Part shown: one piece after another, positions 41,379 to 52,656 of the stretch
Layout of the letters: each line of letters opens with the position of its first letter
Numbering within the stretch: position 1 is the first letter of the stretch
Origin: Aegilops tauschii subsp. strangulata
Taxonomy: Eukaryota; Streptophyta; Magnoliopsida; Poales; Poaceae
Length of the DNA: 64,000 nt
Direction of reading: 5' to 3'
NCBI RefSeq assembly: GCF_002575655.3
Contig: NC_053036.3
Coordinates: 155,100,627 to 155,164,626, forward strand
Position numbers and translations under genes: made by a program
Notes under the pieces: model-generated
What the model was told of the DNA's origin: nothing
The model's input: only the letters and a program-made list of their open reading frames with translations
Database searches by the model: none

Positions 41379-44073
41379 TCATCCCTGGGCACCGCCATCA
41401 CCCACAAGGGGTGCTCCTTCCTTGGTGGCGTCGCCCTCACCTGTACCGCCGGTCGAGGCTGCAGGATCAGGAGCACCGCTGGTCGAAGGCGCGAGAGAGA
41501 AGGTGCGGAACTTCTTCAGCAGGGCCTCCACCTGACCCTTCACGGCCGCGGCAGCAGCCGCACAACGCTCGTCGTCCACAGGCTCCAGCAGCTCGTCAAG
41601 GCGGGCAGCGGGATCGCGAAGATGGAGGTGGCTGAAGACACGCGTCAGCACGGCTGAGGAAAGAACGCGAGCTTCTTCCTCTGCCATGGGAACGATGCCG
41701 ATCACAACCTCCTCAAGCGCGTCAACCAAGTAGGGAAGCAGCTGAGCGGGGCCGTCCTCCTCGGTGGTCAGCGGCCTCTCCAAGCCCTTCTCGTAGAGTG
41801 CCTTCAGCGCCACGCGGGACCTCTCCTTGAGAAGCACGAACGCCGCGCGGTCGTCAGCTAGGACCTTCGCCTTGGCGTCAAGATCGGCCTTCTCCGCCTC
41901 CACCTTCCACTCCAGCTCCTCCAGCCGGCTGCGTTCTGCGGCCTGCGTCCTCGCCAACTCTCCCAGCTCGGCATCGCGGTCCTTGATGGCGTCCTCCCGA
42001 GCCTTCATCTTCTCCTCCTCCGCCTCGCGGCCACGAGCTTCTTCCGCACGCTTGTCACGCAGGGCCTTCAGCTCGGCCTCCAGCCCCCGGCAGCGATCCT
42101 GGGCGGCTTCGGAATCCTTCAGCGCCGCTTCACGAGCAGCTGCGGCTTGGGCGGTGGCCTGTTTCTCCTTCTCGGAGGTCGCCGCGGCCTGGCTCAGCAT
42201 CGCTCGAACAGACACGTCAGAATGAAGCCAGCCAGAGACCAGCTCTAGGCGCCCGGCTACCAGGTGGGAGTCGGCGCCCTGGAGATCTTCTCTCAGCTGG
42301 GCCATCAACAAAAGGGCGCGCTCCAAGACATCACGGGAGGCAGAAGGACCTGGAATCAACGGTGCAGCTGGAGGAGGATGAGAAGGTATCGTCATCACAG
42401 CCTAGGAGACTGGGGGCTCCTGAGCCTTGGAGACCTCAGCAGCCGAGCCGCACACCGGTGCCTCCGGCGCCAGCGGGGCCACGGGGGATGACTCCTCCCG
42501 AGGATTCTTCCCCAGGCCTCGTGAGAACAATCGAGCCGGACAGACATGAGCGCCAATGCTACCCTTCTCCATGGACGGAGACGCAGCCGGGGCAGGCGGA
42601 CTGGTCCCGAGCAGCACCACCGCCTCCTCCTTCCTCTTCTTCACGGCAGGTGTCGGCCTATCGCACGGCGGAGAAGCGTCAAGGTCAAGCAGCAAAAGCA
42701 AGAATGAAACAAGGCAAGAACACTCACTGGTCCACCGCGGTGTAGTCCACCCTCCGCTTGCTGAGCTTGAAGCCTGAGAGCCTCGAAGCCTAAGGCGAGG
42801 ATGCACGGGCTCCAGGAGCAGAAGAAGGGGCAGCGGAGGGGCCGAAAGCAGCCCTGGGCGGCGTCAAGGCAGGAGCAGCATCTCGGGAGATCAACGCTGA
42901 TCTGCCCTTCGTCGGGATCACGGGTGGCTCCCCCATCTGGAGGTCATCGATCGCGCCATCGTCATCAGGCATGGTGCGGAGGAGGTCAGCCTTGCGCAAG
43001 GGGGAGGTCTCCCCCATCCCCTCAGGGGTCGCCTCCGGGTCACGCTCCTCGTCTTCCTCCTCTTCCTCCTCCTTGCGAGAGTCGTCAGAAGACACGACCA
43101 CCGGCACAGCCGCCACCGGGGCTCCAGGGGGTGACGGCGGCACCAGCCCGCGCCAATCAAAGGTGGGCATGGCGGCCGCAGCCTGCTCCCTGTCCTTGCG
43201 AAGGAACAAGGGAACGAAGGCACTCGGTGGGTATTCCTGGTCGTCCCCGACCAGGAGGCGGAGAACCGCGGCCAGCTCTTCGTCAGGAAGGGCCTCCGGG
43301 CTCAGGCGAAGCTTGTCTTCTTCGCCCCCAAGCCTCCATAAGGGGCGCGTACGCGCCAGAAGCAGGGCCACGCGCAGCATCAGGAATTCCCTCAGGAGCA
43401 TGGCCCCTGTCACCTTCGCCGCCTTCGCGTTGTCCGGCTTCAAGTCGGCGTTCATCTTATCCAACACCGGCATTCCCCGGTCGTCAGTGAGCTTCGCACG
43501 AGACCACCCCGCGTCAGACTGGGGCATCTCCGTTGGCAGCACCAAGCGTGGGTGGACGCACTTGGCGTCCATCATGGCTCACTTGCTCCTGAAGCTGTCG
43601 GCCTTCTTCCCAACCTTCGAGATCGAGTTGGCCTTGCCGGCCGCGATGAAGTTGGCGCACCCGAAGGTACGACCATCATTGATGCGAAGGAAGAAGAAGT
43701 GGCACAGCAGAGCCACGGACGACATAACGCCGACATACACCTCGCAGTAGAAGGCGAAGATCGACAGAAGGAGAACAGAGTTGGGATGGAGATGCAGCGC
43801 TTGCAGCCCGTAATGGCCAAGGACCTCATAGAAGAAATCAGAGAACGGAGGAACCAGCCCCGCGACCATGCTGCTCATGAAGAAGGGGAAGAAGGTGCTC
43901 CCCGCTGGCTCCGGCACAGCAGAGCCAGCCCGGAGCTCGGTCTTTCCCCTCTCGTTGCACTCCCCTGCCGTCAAGCGTGTGACGGCAAGGTTCTTCTCTG
44001 AGACATTGGGCGCGTCCAGAGCCAGCTCGTACCGGGCGGGCGATGAAGAAGCCTTGACCTTCCGGGGCGCCAT
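41379..44073 (-). pseudogene. Antisense gene of the Gypsy remnant (PF04195-type N terminus, long coiled coil)
   Basis: ATG at 44073-44071 (MAPRKVKASSS). Exon 1 is 44073-42728, donor CCA/GTGAGTG; exon 2 is 42657-41379, acceptor GTGCGATAG. The phases join and give about 874 residues. The N-terminal part (VPPFSDFFYEVLGHYGLQAL, LSIFAFYCEVYVGVM) is the family called 'putative gypsy type transposon' (Pfam Transposase_28, by recognition). A disordered acidic and proline-rich middle follows. Then comes a coiled coil of over 100 residues rich in A, E, R and K (EAALKDSEAAQDRCRGLEAE onward), and a conserved-looking tail (LKALYEKGLERPLTTEEDG). Only three nonsense codons interrupt it (43581-43579 TGA, 42792-42790 TAG, 42404-42402 TAG) and no frameshift. 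No TATA box is obvious before the ATG. The function is unknown. Confidence 0.8.
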
Positions 44074-44345
44074 TGGTCGCTGATTCGGAAACGGATGGGA
44101 GCAGATCTGGAGATTTCGGAAGCGAGGAGCAAGAAAGGGGATCTGGAGCAAGGTGGAAGCAATGAAGGCAAGCGTAGCCCGTGCCAGCCTTTCGCATGAT
44201 GGGCAGTTGCCGAGGCAGCGTGGGGAAGCGGAGACGCCCACGTCCAGTCAATCGCCACGCGTCGACCAAGGCCGCAGGCTGTTGGGGCCCGCAGCGCTTT
44301 GTACTTGCCCTTTGGCTTGGCCTCGAAGCCAAGTCCTAGTGCGCC

Positions 44346-44362
44346 TTGGGACTGGGGGCTAC
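44346..44362 (+). other. Polypurine tract of the Gypsy remnant
   Basis: TTGGGACTGGGGGCTAC directly before the 3' LTR. It fixes the element's orientation as plus and hence the internal gene as antisense. Confidence 0.85.
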
Positions 44363-45291
44363 TGTCGGCGTTCTGGGAATGGGGGTCCCCAGACTTGCCT
44401 GCATGCGGCCCACAGCGTGGCTCTCCCAACGGCCCAGTACGGCCCGTCTTCACCAGCAAACACTGAAGACCCTCGCGAGGGGCCAAGCCTCGCGAGGCGG
44501 ACGGCACAAGACCTCCTCAAGAGTGGCCTCATCAGGTTGGCTCGCGAGGGGCGGAGAGATCAAGGCAAGGCGAACCTCGCGAGGTTCCAATGACGCAAGC
44601 CATGACGACCGCAACCAGGCGGGCGCCCGCGCGCAGTGTCCTCGTTTCCTCTTTGGTGCTGAAGGGGAAAGAGCAGGCGAGGAGTCCCGAGGCATCAGGC
44701 AAAGGTTTCCATATCGGTGCAACGAGACCAAGACCAACAGGACGACAGGACGGAGGTCACCATGGAGCCCAAGACGGCTTCACCACCAGATCCTTTGGCA
44801 GACGAAGACTACTTTTGTCAGGATAAGCTGTACTAGCTGTCCCCCTTCAAACATGGCCGTTGTGAGATCCCTTCCCGCTCAATATTTGGGAAGAGGACCA
44901 GGGCCTCTATAAATAGGACTAGCCACCATAGTAGGGGGCAACTCATTCGGAGTGATCCTCAACTCATTCGGGGTGATCCTCAACTCATCTTCAGCGATCC
45001 TCACCCACACACATTTGCAAAGCACAAGAACACCTCTCCAATGAGGAGGCTGTTCTTCCCCTTGTACTGTTCATCCTCGGACCAAGAGGCAATCCACAAC
45101 CACCACACTGGAGTAGGGTATTACACCACAACGGTGGCCCGAACCAGTATAAATCTTGTGTTCCCGTGTTCTTTGGGTTCGGCGAGCTAGTCCATGAAAT
45201 TGTGGACTGTGAGAGCTTGGGAGAGGAGAGATCTTCGTGCGCACCCCGGTGTTCGAACCTTGAGGGTTTTGCCGGAACCTGAAATCCAACA
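44363..45291 (+). repeat. 3' LTR of the Gypsy remnant (929 bp)
   Basis: Starts TGTCGGCGTTCTGGG and ends CCTGAAATCCAACA. A TATA box (TATAAATA) lies at 44908-44915. The direct phrase CTCATTCGGAGTGATCCTCA is repeated twice near 44941-44985. Confidence 0.93.
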
Positions 45292-45296
45292 ACTAG

Positions 45297-45597
45297 TAAT
45301 GTTTGCATGTTCATAGATAGACAACTATCAGGTTTATATGAGGGACACGATCTTTTTAACTTATGTGTGTGTGTGTGTTGGAATCATTTTGCTTACATCA
45401 AAGAAATTTACAAATGTCTGTGTTGCTGGTAAACGGTACCGACTTGTTACTTTATACGTTAGCAAGAACTTGTTAGTTTTACTAGTTCATGTGTAAATAA
45501 ATAAGTTGCCAAAATTGGTTAGTTTTACAAGTTTGATGTTAGTTTCTTATGGCTCTTGCAACACTTTAATTATGATTGCTAACATTCAAGTTTGCAG
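45297..45597 (+). other. Intron-like DNA before the micro-exon array
   Basis: AT-rich, with a (GT)n run at about 45363-45380. It ends in AACATTCAAGTTTGCAG, a good 3' splice site for the first micro-exon at 45598. It continues the sequence at 39881 if the Gypsy remnant is removed. Confidence 0.5.
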
Positions 45598-45964
45598 GAT
45601 CCAACTGAAACTCTGTTGGCACAATAGGTATGTTTTCAGAAACTTCCTTGTTTACCTGGTTTGCTGCTGTAACTTGTTGCTGTAATCATCTTTCCAACTT
45701 CAAGTATTGAGGATCCAATTGGAAGTCCAATTGCACAGCAGGTACATTTTCAAACATATATTTGTGTAATAGGATTGCTGCTGTAACTTGTTGCTCTAAT
45801 CAAGTTAATGACTACTCAACTTTTCAGGATCCAAGAGAAACTCCAATGCCACAACAGGTTCCTTTTGCAAAACTTGTTTGTTTAACTATTTTGCTACTGC
45901 AACCGGTTTCTCTAATTACATTACTGGCTACTCAACTTTTCAGGATCCAAGAGAAACTCCAATG
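45598..45964 (+). other. Gene C micro-exon array, copies 1-4
   Basis: Four units of about 115 bases, each with a 30-nt exon in phase 0-0: 45598-45627 (DPTETLLAQ then TAG), 45712-45741 (DPIGSPIAQQ), 45828-45857 (DPRETPMPQQ) and 45944-45964 (DPRETPM, cut by the chromovirus). Each is preceded by an AG (mostly TTTTCAG or TTTGCAG) and followed by GT (GTATGT, GTACAT, GTTCCT). The introns are also repeats of each other (TTGTTTGTTTAACT, TTTGCTGCTGTAACTTGTTG). Locus A has a single such exon at 35954. The array would lengthen the protein by ten residues per unit without changing frame. Confidence 0.7.
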
Positions 45965-48658
45965 TGTAACATCCCAAATTTTCAATTTGGAATGTTATAC
46001 ATAGGTCATTCATGCATATCATATTTTATCGCATTTCGTTTCACGATCCTCGAAATTCTAAGCAACTCAAGGACCCACGGAGAGAGTTGGGGATTTCACG
46101 TTTTTCATATTTGAATTTCTCAAATATCGAAACAAGGATCATTTTGGTTTTAATTATTTTTTCTGTCTGAAAATATTTCCAATATACAAATAAACGAGAG
46201 GAGATAATATGACTTCTCCAAAATAAAAGAAATATTGGAGGAAAATATTAAAATCAAATAAATAGTTTTATTTGGATTTTATTGCTATTTTATTTGAATT
46301 AGAAAAATATGCATCCTTCAAAATTTCATTTTAGGGCCAAGAAAATGTTCACTTTGTTCTAAATATTCTATTTAGACGGTGAAAATTTGTTTTGGTATTT
46401 TTAGATTTTTATTTTATTTTCTAGGATTTTCCCAGCGGAATCTGTTTTAAAAAAATCTTCGTGGACCGAACTAGGCCGATGCCCAGCCGGCCCGGCACCG
46501 CCACCGCATCCCCGCGCGCGCGCCCCATGCCCGAACCAGACTCCGCTGGAGTCCGGGACACCGCCGCCGCCCGGTTGCCCCTGCCCCAAGCCGAGTCGCC
46601 CCCTTCCCTTTATAACCTGCCCCGCCGCCGCCCTCACCCCGCCTCGCCTCGCCCCGCTCCCCACCGCAGCACCAGCAGCTTGCAGCAGCCGCCGCCGCCG
46701 CTTCCGCCGCCACCGCCGCTTGCGCCGCTCGCCGCCGCCAGCGCCACGTCGCCCCGCCCGCACCCCGCCGCCACCTCGCCTCGCCGGAGCCGCCACCGCC
46801 GTTCGCCGGATCCGACGCCCGGTTTTTTTTGGTTTAGGTAAAAACCGATCGGTTTTTTTTAAACCCTAGATGCGTTTTTTTGTTCGGTTCGGTTTTCTCG
46901 GTTTGGTTATTTAACGGACGATCGTCCATTCGTTCGTTTTAACGAATGCTCTTCGTCAGTTAGCCGCAGACAACGAACATTCGTTCGATAGCCTGGTCGT
47001 CTCGTTTTATTTTCCAGGGTTTTTCCGCGATTATTTTCGATCGCGATTTCTGCCCTGATCTTCGTTTTAGTTTATCTTTTCGCTCGTTTATCCAAATCAG
47101 GTGAAACAAGCGCCTAGACCTTCGTCTCAAAGCCCTCTTTCTGTTTAACCAACTTGAATAAGTTTCGTTGCTCCGTTTGATATGATTCTTTTTGCAAACC
47201 GGAGTTCTTCAGTTGAACTTTCTGGTTAGATCTTCTTATTTGAGTTTTATCCGTGCTTCTAGTTGAGTGCTTATGTATGCTATTGTTTGTTTGCGATAGA
47301 ATTCCCGGAGTGCGAAGCGTGCTACTACGAGTCTCTAGGATTTGCAGATCGTCAGCAAGGCAAGTAACACATTGATCATACCCCTTTATTACCCAGTTTT
47401 TATGCATTAGTTACGACCCTCACACATTGCATGAGTAGGATCTCTTAACATGTGGGTATTGGGAAGTAGTTGATGAGGTAGAACATATTCTCTTTTTATT
47501 ATCAAACCCTTGGGAGTTACTTCTACGTTATGCTTATATTGCTATGCTATGCTCGTAGACGTGGTTTGGGTGAGTGAATCCATGACATATGTGAGATTGT
47601 TAATTAATGGTTAACTTAAGGTGGCAACTTTAATACACATCTTTGTGCATTTCTTTTGGGCACCTGGAGAATCCAGTGTTGTCCTAGGATATCCCGGAGT
47701 ACCCGTGTGATCATCCTATGGTTCGCCACCCAGGCTCAAAGGGATCATAAGATTATTCATGCTAGAAACTTCCGTGTGCAGCCACAAGATATTATGGGCT
47801 CTAGCATAGTTGAGTAGGTTGCATGACCTATTTCAATGGTAGGTTAGTAGATGTAGAGGGAAAGTAGGTGTAACTGTCTACCCAGAGGAAAGAGTAAATG
47901 TTTCTGAAAGACTGTGTCTCGTTCATCTGTTTCTCAAACACCATGTAGTGCAAGAAATCCAACGGAAGAGGTCGAGTCTTGTGGCTAAAAGTGCGCAAAC
48001 CTCTGCAAAGTGTATAAAGTAATCATGGTTAGTCGTGTTCCCGGTTATGGACATCTTGAGTATCTAGTACTTGAATTATTGATTTGATCTTATCACTCTA
48101 AATTAATTTGTTGGGCTGTAAATGATTACTTTAATTGGGATTGAGTTGGAGGAACCTTCTCAATGATGTTTCAACCACCATGATAGTTAAATTACAATCT
48201 ATTCCTATGTTGTAGGAAAAAAATGGCTTTTCGCAAAACATTATAACCATAGAGCCTCCACCAGCCATATATGCATGTAGTGTTAGTATTTATCTGTTTT
48301 TGCTCTACTATGTTATATTGCCAGCATATTCCATGTGCTGACCCATTTCGGGCTGCAACATATCATGTTACAGACTTTTCAGACGAAGAGTAAGGTGCGC
48401 TAGTCGTTTGTCATGCACTCAGCTATGCCGTTGGAGTTGATGGACTCTCTTTATCTTCCAAGCCTTCCGCCGTTATCTTATTTAGATGGCCTTAAGCCAT
48501 ATTTATTGTAATAAGTTCTCTTTTGGAGACATTCGATGTAATAAGTGTGTGATTTCTACTCTGTTATAAATCCTTCGAGTACTGTGTGTGTCAGCATTAC
48601 CGATCCAGGTATGACACTGAAGCACAGAGACTTGACCGTCTGAGGTCGGGTCGCTACA
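45965..48658 (+). repeat. 5' LTR of the chromovirus
   Basis: Starts TGTAACATCCCAAATTTTCA and ends GAGGTCGGGTCGCTACA. A TATA motif (CTTTATAACC, 46608-46617) follows a GC-rich CCGCCG zone. It lacks about 65 bases that are present in the 3' LTR near 55262-55330, and carries about 45 bases near 46500-46545 that the 3' LTR lacks. Confidence 0.94.
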
Positions 48659-48661
48659 AGA

Positions 48662-48673
48662 TGGTATCAGAGC
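48662..48673 (+). other. Primer binding site, initiator tRNA-Met
   Basis: TGGTATCAGAGC, a perfect complement of the initiator tRNA-Met 3' end, three bases after the LTR. Confidence 0.92.
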
Positions 48674-48765
48674 ACACGCTGAATGTAGGACACGACCACT
48701 AAGATGAGCCATAGGTCACTCTTCTCTACTCATTTGTGACTCCTCTCCATTTTATACTCTTTAGG

Positions 48766-49509
48766 ATGGCGGACTCAAGGAACAAGTTTGCTCAACCGGA
48801 TGAAGACACACCCTTTGGACGACACTTGAAGGAAGTCACTAGGTACCTGAACATCAGAATACCAAGCTTCACCGGGACCTACACCGCCACTTTACCAGAA
48901 GAGGAGAGCTGGACGATTGGAGTTCAAGTTCCAGGAAGGACATTCACGCCAGTTACTGGGCCCATAGAATTTTCCTTTGATGCACCAACCTGGAGTTTAG
49001 GAAAGAGCATGGCAGCCCACATCGCCATGGGACGCATCGGCGAAGTCTACAGCAAGGATCTCAAAGACACTATCTACCATATATGTGGGCGCCGAGATGA
49101 GCAATGAGAGATGATCAGCACCAGGAGAGACCGGTCCATTGCAGCTTTCATCCAGGAGTTAAACCAGCACATTCCTCGACAGGAGTCCCAGATGTGCGCA
49201 AGCATGTTAGACTTGAAGAAGGCGATGACCAGGAACATGGAGCTAGAAGAGGAACTCATGTCTACTCGCGACGGATATGAGGAATAAATAGCAATACTTG
49301 TGGAGAAGAACGACGACCTGACAAGGAAGCTAGGAGTTTTTATGGGAGAACCCGCACCAGGAGGAGAAGACGACGAACCCAAGGAAATTCGTTCTGAAGA
49401 CTACATCATCATCGACGACACCGACTCCGACCCTGATGGTCGTGATGATGATTATGAAGACAAAGCTAGAGCAGATATCATGGAGTCTTCCACCGATCAA
49501 TATTTCTAG
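48766..49509 (+). pseudogene. Extra reading frame upstream of gag, unknown function
   Basis: ATG at 48766 (MADSRNKFAQPDEDTPFGRH) after the primer binding site. One frame of 247 codons ends in TAG at 49507-49509 and is interrupted only by TGA 49105-49107 and TAA 49285-49287. Residues about 20-110 alternate strand-like and helix-like segments (ESWTIGVQVPGRTF, PIEFSFDAPTWSLG, KSMAAHIAMGRIGEVY), a spacing that reminds me of a small RNA-binding fold. A coiled-coil-like stretch (DLKKAMTRNMELEEEL) and an acidic tail (DYIIIDDTDSDPD) follow. It is not part of gag, which starts 200 bases later in another frame. Function not known. Confidence 0.65.
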
Positions 49510-49711
49510 ATGACCACCATATGATTAGTAGTTTCCCCCATGTACATAGTAGTAGTCCGAGCACTTCTGTAACGATAGTTCTAGACCGATTGTATGCCCT
49601 TGCTTGAATTGTTTTGGTGTGATATGATTGTGTTTGTCTCATATGCATATGGGTAGTGCTTTCTCACTAGACCTCATTTCCATTCTAATCTCTCTCCTCT
49701 AAACCCATCAG

Positions 49712-49813
49712 ATGCCTCCGAGACGTGACACCAGATTTGTCTTCCCACCGGAGATCACTCAATTGATCCAACAGCAGAATGCCTTGATGCAGATATTAGT
49801 CGAGAACCAAGGC

Positions 49814-49845
<32 letters not shown>

Positions 49846-51258
49846 CCTGCCGCCACCACCTCCAGTTGACAACTTAGCCCGTTTTCTGAGGTTGCAGCCG
49901 CCGGTGTTTTCCAGTAGCACCGAGCCAATAGTTGCCGATGACTGGCTACGCAAGATTGGAAGGGAATTAACCACCACGCGTTGCACAGATGCTGAGAAGG
50001 TGCGCTTTGCCGCACATCGGTTGGATGGACCAGCAGCTTCATGGTGGGAGAATTACACGACCACTTTCCCTATAGCCAATATCACTTGGGATCAGTTTCA
50101 GCAAGCATTCCGCATAGCCCATGTCTCAACTGGAGCTATGAGCATGAAGAAGCGCGAGTTCCGCAACTTGCACCAGGGAAATCGTATGTGGCTTAGTACG
50201 TAGATGACTTTAGTAAGCTATCTCGCTATGCCCCAGATGATGTGGCCACAGATGCCGCGAAGCAGGAGAAGTTTATGGAAGGTCTGAATGATGAGATGAG
50301 CATGCAGTTGATGGTGGCAACATTTAACAACTACCAGGAACTGGTAGACAAGGCTCTTATGATTGAAGAGAAGCAGCAGCAGATTGAGAGCTGCAAGAGG
50401 AAGTATGGACAAGGAAAGTACAATTCTGGAGCTCAACAAAAGCCCCGTTTTACCCCGAACTCGGGAGGATTTACCCATAACCATGGAGGCCATGCCCACA
50501 ATGGAGGAAGTTCGCATAACGACAGTGGCCCCAAGAATGGGAAGGGGAATGGAGCAAGCAGCAATCAAAACCGCTCTAATCCAGCCACACCCGCCAAGAA
50601 GCACCTAAGTCACATTACTTGTTTCAAGTGCGGGAAGACTGGACACTATGCCACTAAGTGCCCTGAAGCGAAGAACGGAAATGGCAATGGAAGCTCTGGG
50701 AAGAAGCCCAACCCTTTCAACAGGGTACAAGTGAACCACGTGAACATGGAGGAGGTTGAAGAGCAGCCTGATGCAGTTGTCGGTAAGTTTTTGGTTAAGT
50801 CATTTACTGCCATTGTTCTTTTTGATACTGGTGCATCGCATTCATACATTTCAAGGGGATTCGTGGATAAATATAAGTTGCCCACCAAAGTACTTAGGAC
50901 ACCTATGTTAGTAAGCTCACCAGGAGCAGAGTATATGGCAAGTCAAGGATGTTTTCAGATGCCATTGACCATTGGAAGCCATGTTTTCCCCTCAGACCTG
51001 ATAATTTTGGAGTCACAAGGATTGGATGTGATACTGGGAATGGATTGGCTATCGATGTATGGGGGAAACATCGATTGCGCCAGTAAGTCAATTTTACTTA
51101 CCACCCCGGAGGGGAAAAGGATCAAGTATGTATCCAGGCATGCGCCTAGGAGGACGCAAGTAAATTCTCTCTCAGGAGTTGTTCAGGAGGAAGTGCCTGT
51201 AGTGAAGGATTACCCAGATGTATTTCCAAAGGAGCTACTGGGCATGCCGCCAGATTGA
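49712..51258 (+). pseudogene. Chromovirus gag and protease
   Basis: Gag starts at ATG 49712 (MPPRRDTRFVFPPEITQLIQ). An (AAC)n tract encodes 11 asparagines, followed by a capsid region (DDWLRKIGRELTTTRCTDAE, LDGPAASWWENY). The frame is lost near 50183 by one base (premature TAG 50201-50203) and resumes in another frame. A glycine/asparagine-rich linker leads to a zinc knuckle CFKCGKTGHYATKC (50620-50661), then the protease with FDTGASHSYIS (Asp codon 50824-50826) and ILGMDWL. A TGA at 51256-51258 interrupts the link to RT. Gag and pol would form one polyprotein. Confidence 0.9.
49814..49846 (+). repeat. (AAC)n microsatellite in gag
   Basis: Eleven AAC codons in a row encode a poly-asparagine tract between the N-terminal helix and PPPPP. 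Likely to be length-variable. Confidence 0.9.
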
Positions 51259-52656
51259 GACATCGAGTTTTTGATAAAGCTGTTGCCAGGCACCAGACCG
51301 ATATCGAAGAGACCGTACTGGATGCCCGCAAATGATCTGGAAGAGATCAAGAAACAGATTAAGAAGTTATTGGAGAAAGGATACATTCGACGAAGTTCAT
51401 CACCATGGGGAGCCCCAGTGCTCTTGGTTGAGAAGAAAGATGGATCGTTAAGAATGGTTGTTGATTATCGTGCGTTGAATGAAGTGACGATCAAGAACAA
51501 GTACCCGCTGTCGATGATCAATGATTTGTTTGACCAGTTGCAAGGAGCTAAAGTATTTTCCAAGATCGATCTGCAATCAGGATACCACCAGCTGAAGATT
51601 CGAGAAAAGGATATACCAAAGACAGCTTTGACCACAAGGTACGGGCTATATGAGTATACGGTTATGTTATTTGGATTGACTAATGCCCCCACCTATTTCG
51701 TGAGCATGATGAACAAGGTATTCATGGAGTTCTTGGATAATTTTGTCCTGGTGTTCATTGATGATATTTTGGTGTACTCAAAGAATGAAGAAGAACACAA
51801 AGAGCATTTGCGATTGGTTCTTGAGAAGCTCAGAGAACATCAGTTGTATGCCAAATTCAGCAAATGTGAGTTTTTGTTGAAGGAAATTAGATTTCTTGGA
51901 CATGTTATATCAGGAGATGGTATAGCAGTGGATCCTACCAAGGTTCAGTCAGTCACTGAGTGGTTGGCACCCACCTCAGTTGGAGAGATCCGCAGTTTTC
52001 TTGGACTCGTGGGATACTATCGTAGATTCATTGAGAATTTTTCCAGGATTGCGAAACCTATGACGGCATTGTTGAAGAAGGACACCAAGTTCCATTGGAC
52101 TAAAGAATGTGAAGCAAGTTTTCAGGAGTTGAAGAAACGTTTGGTTACAGCCCCAGTGCTGATTCTGCCGGATGTACGTAAGGATTTCCAAGTGTACTGC
52201 GACGCATCTCGTTTAGGACTTGGAGGAGTACTTATGCAGGACGCAAGAGTTGTTTCATATGCCTCACGTCAACTTCGACCCCATGAGTTGAATTATGCTA
52301 CGCATGATTTGGAGTTAGCAGCCGTAGTGCATGCACTCAAGACCTGGAGATATTTTCTTATTGGAAACCGTTGTGATGTGTACACGGATCATAAGAGTTT
52401 GAAGTACATTTTCACGCAGAAGGAGCTGAACCTCAGGCAGAGGAGATGGTTTGAGCTCATAAAGGATTATGATATGAAGTTGCACTATCATCCAGGCAAG
52501 GCCAATGTCGTAGCAGACGCTTTGAGCCGGAAGAGTTATGCCAATACGCTCGTGAGCAGAGGATTTCCAAAGGAGTTAGCCGAGGATATCAAGGAGCTTC
52601 GTTTGGAGATAGTCCCTAGAGGTTTTGTTGCAGCGTTGGAGGTTCAGTCAACGTAA
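51259..52656 (+). pseudogene. Chromovirus reverse transcriptase and RNase H
   Basis: Uninterrupted for about 460 codons to a TAA at 52654-52656. RT motifs: [52 protein letters not shown] and the catalytic FIDD at 51754-51765 (Phe in place of Tyr, usual for Gypsy). RNase [16 protein letters not shown] (Asp codon 52201-52203), [14 protein letters not shown] and [10 protein letters not shown], ending VVADALSRK. This is the best preserved part of the element and could look functional in isolation. Confidence 0.93.

Larger units (their letters stand above)
39887..45291 (+). mobile_element. Non-autonomous Gypsy remnant keeping only its antisense gene
   Basis: Flanked by a perfect 5-bp duplication ACTAG (39882-39886, 45292-45296). 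The left end is the first 230 bases of an LTR. The right end is a complete 929-bp LTR preceded by a polypurine tract (TTGGGACTGGGGGCTAC). Between them are non-coding repeats (40117-41240) and a two-exon minus-strand gene (44073-41379). Most of the 5' LTR, the primer binding site, gag and pol are missing, as if one deletion joined position 230 of the 5' LTR to the region after pol. The layout after pol (repeats, antisense gene, polypurine tract, LTR) is the same as in the element at 1-10535. Confidence 0.9.

Noticed and set aside
41827..42225. Plus-strand serine/arginine-rich open frame of 132 codons
   Set aside because: It is the complement of the coiled-coil exon of the antisense gene; its composition follows from the GC-rich codons on the other strand.
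42801..43750. Long plus-strand open frames
   Set aside because: They overlap the minus-strand PF04195-type exon, which has recognisable protein sequence and compatible splice sites; the plus frames have none.
48662..48673. tRNA-like sequence at primer binding sites (also 21411, 62996)
   Set aside because: Only the 3'-end complement of a tRNA is present; no cloverleaf can be formed, so these are primer sites and not tRNA genes.
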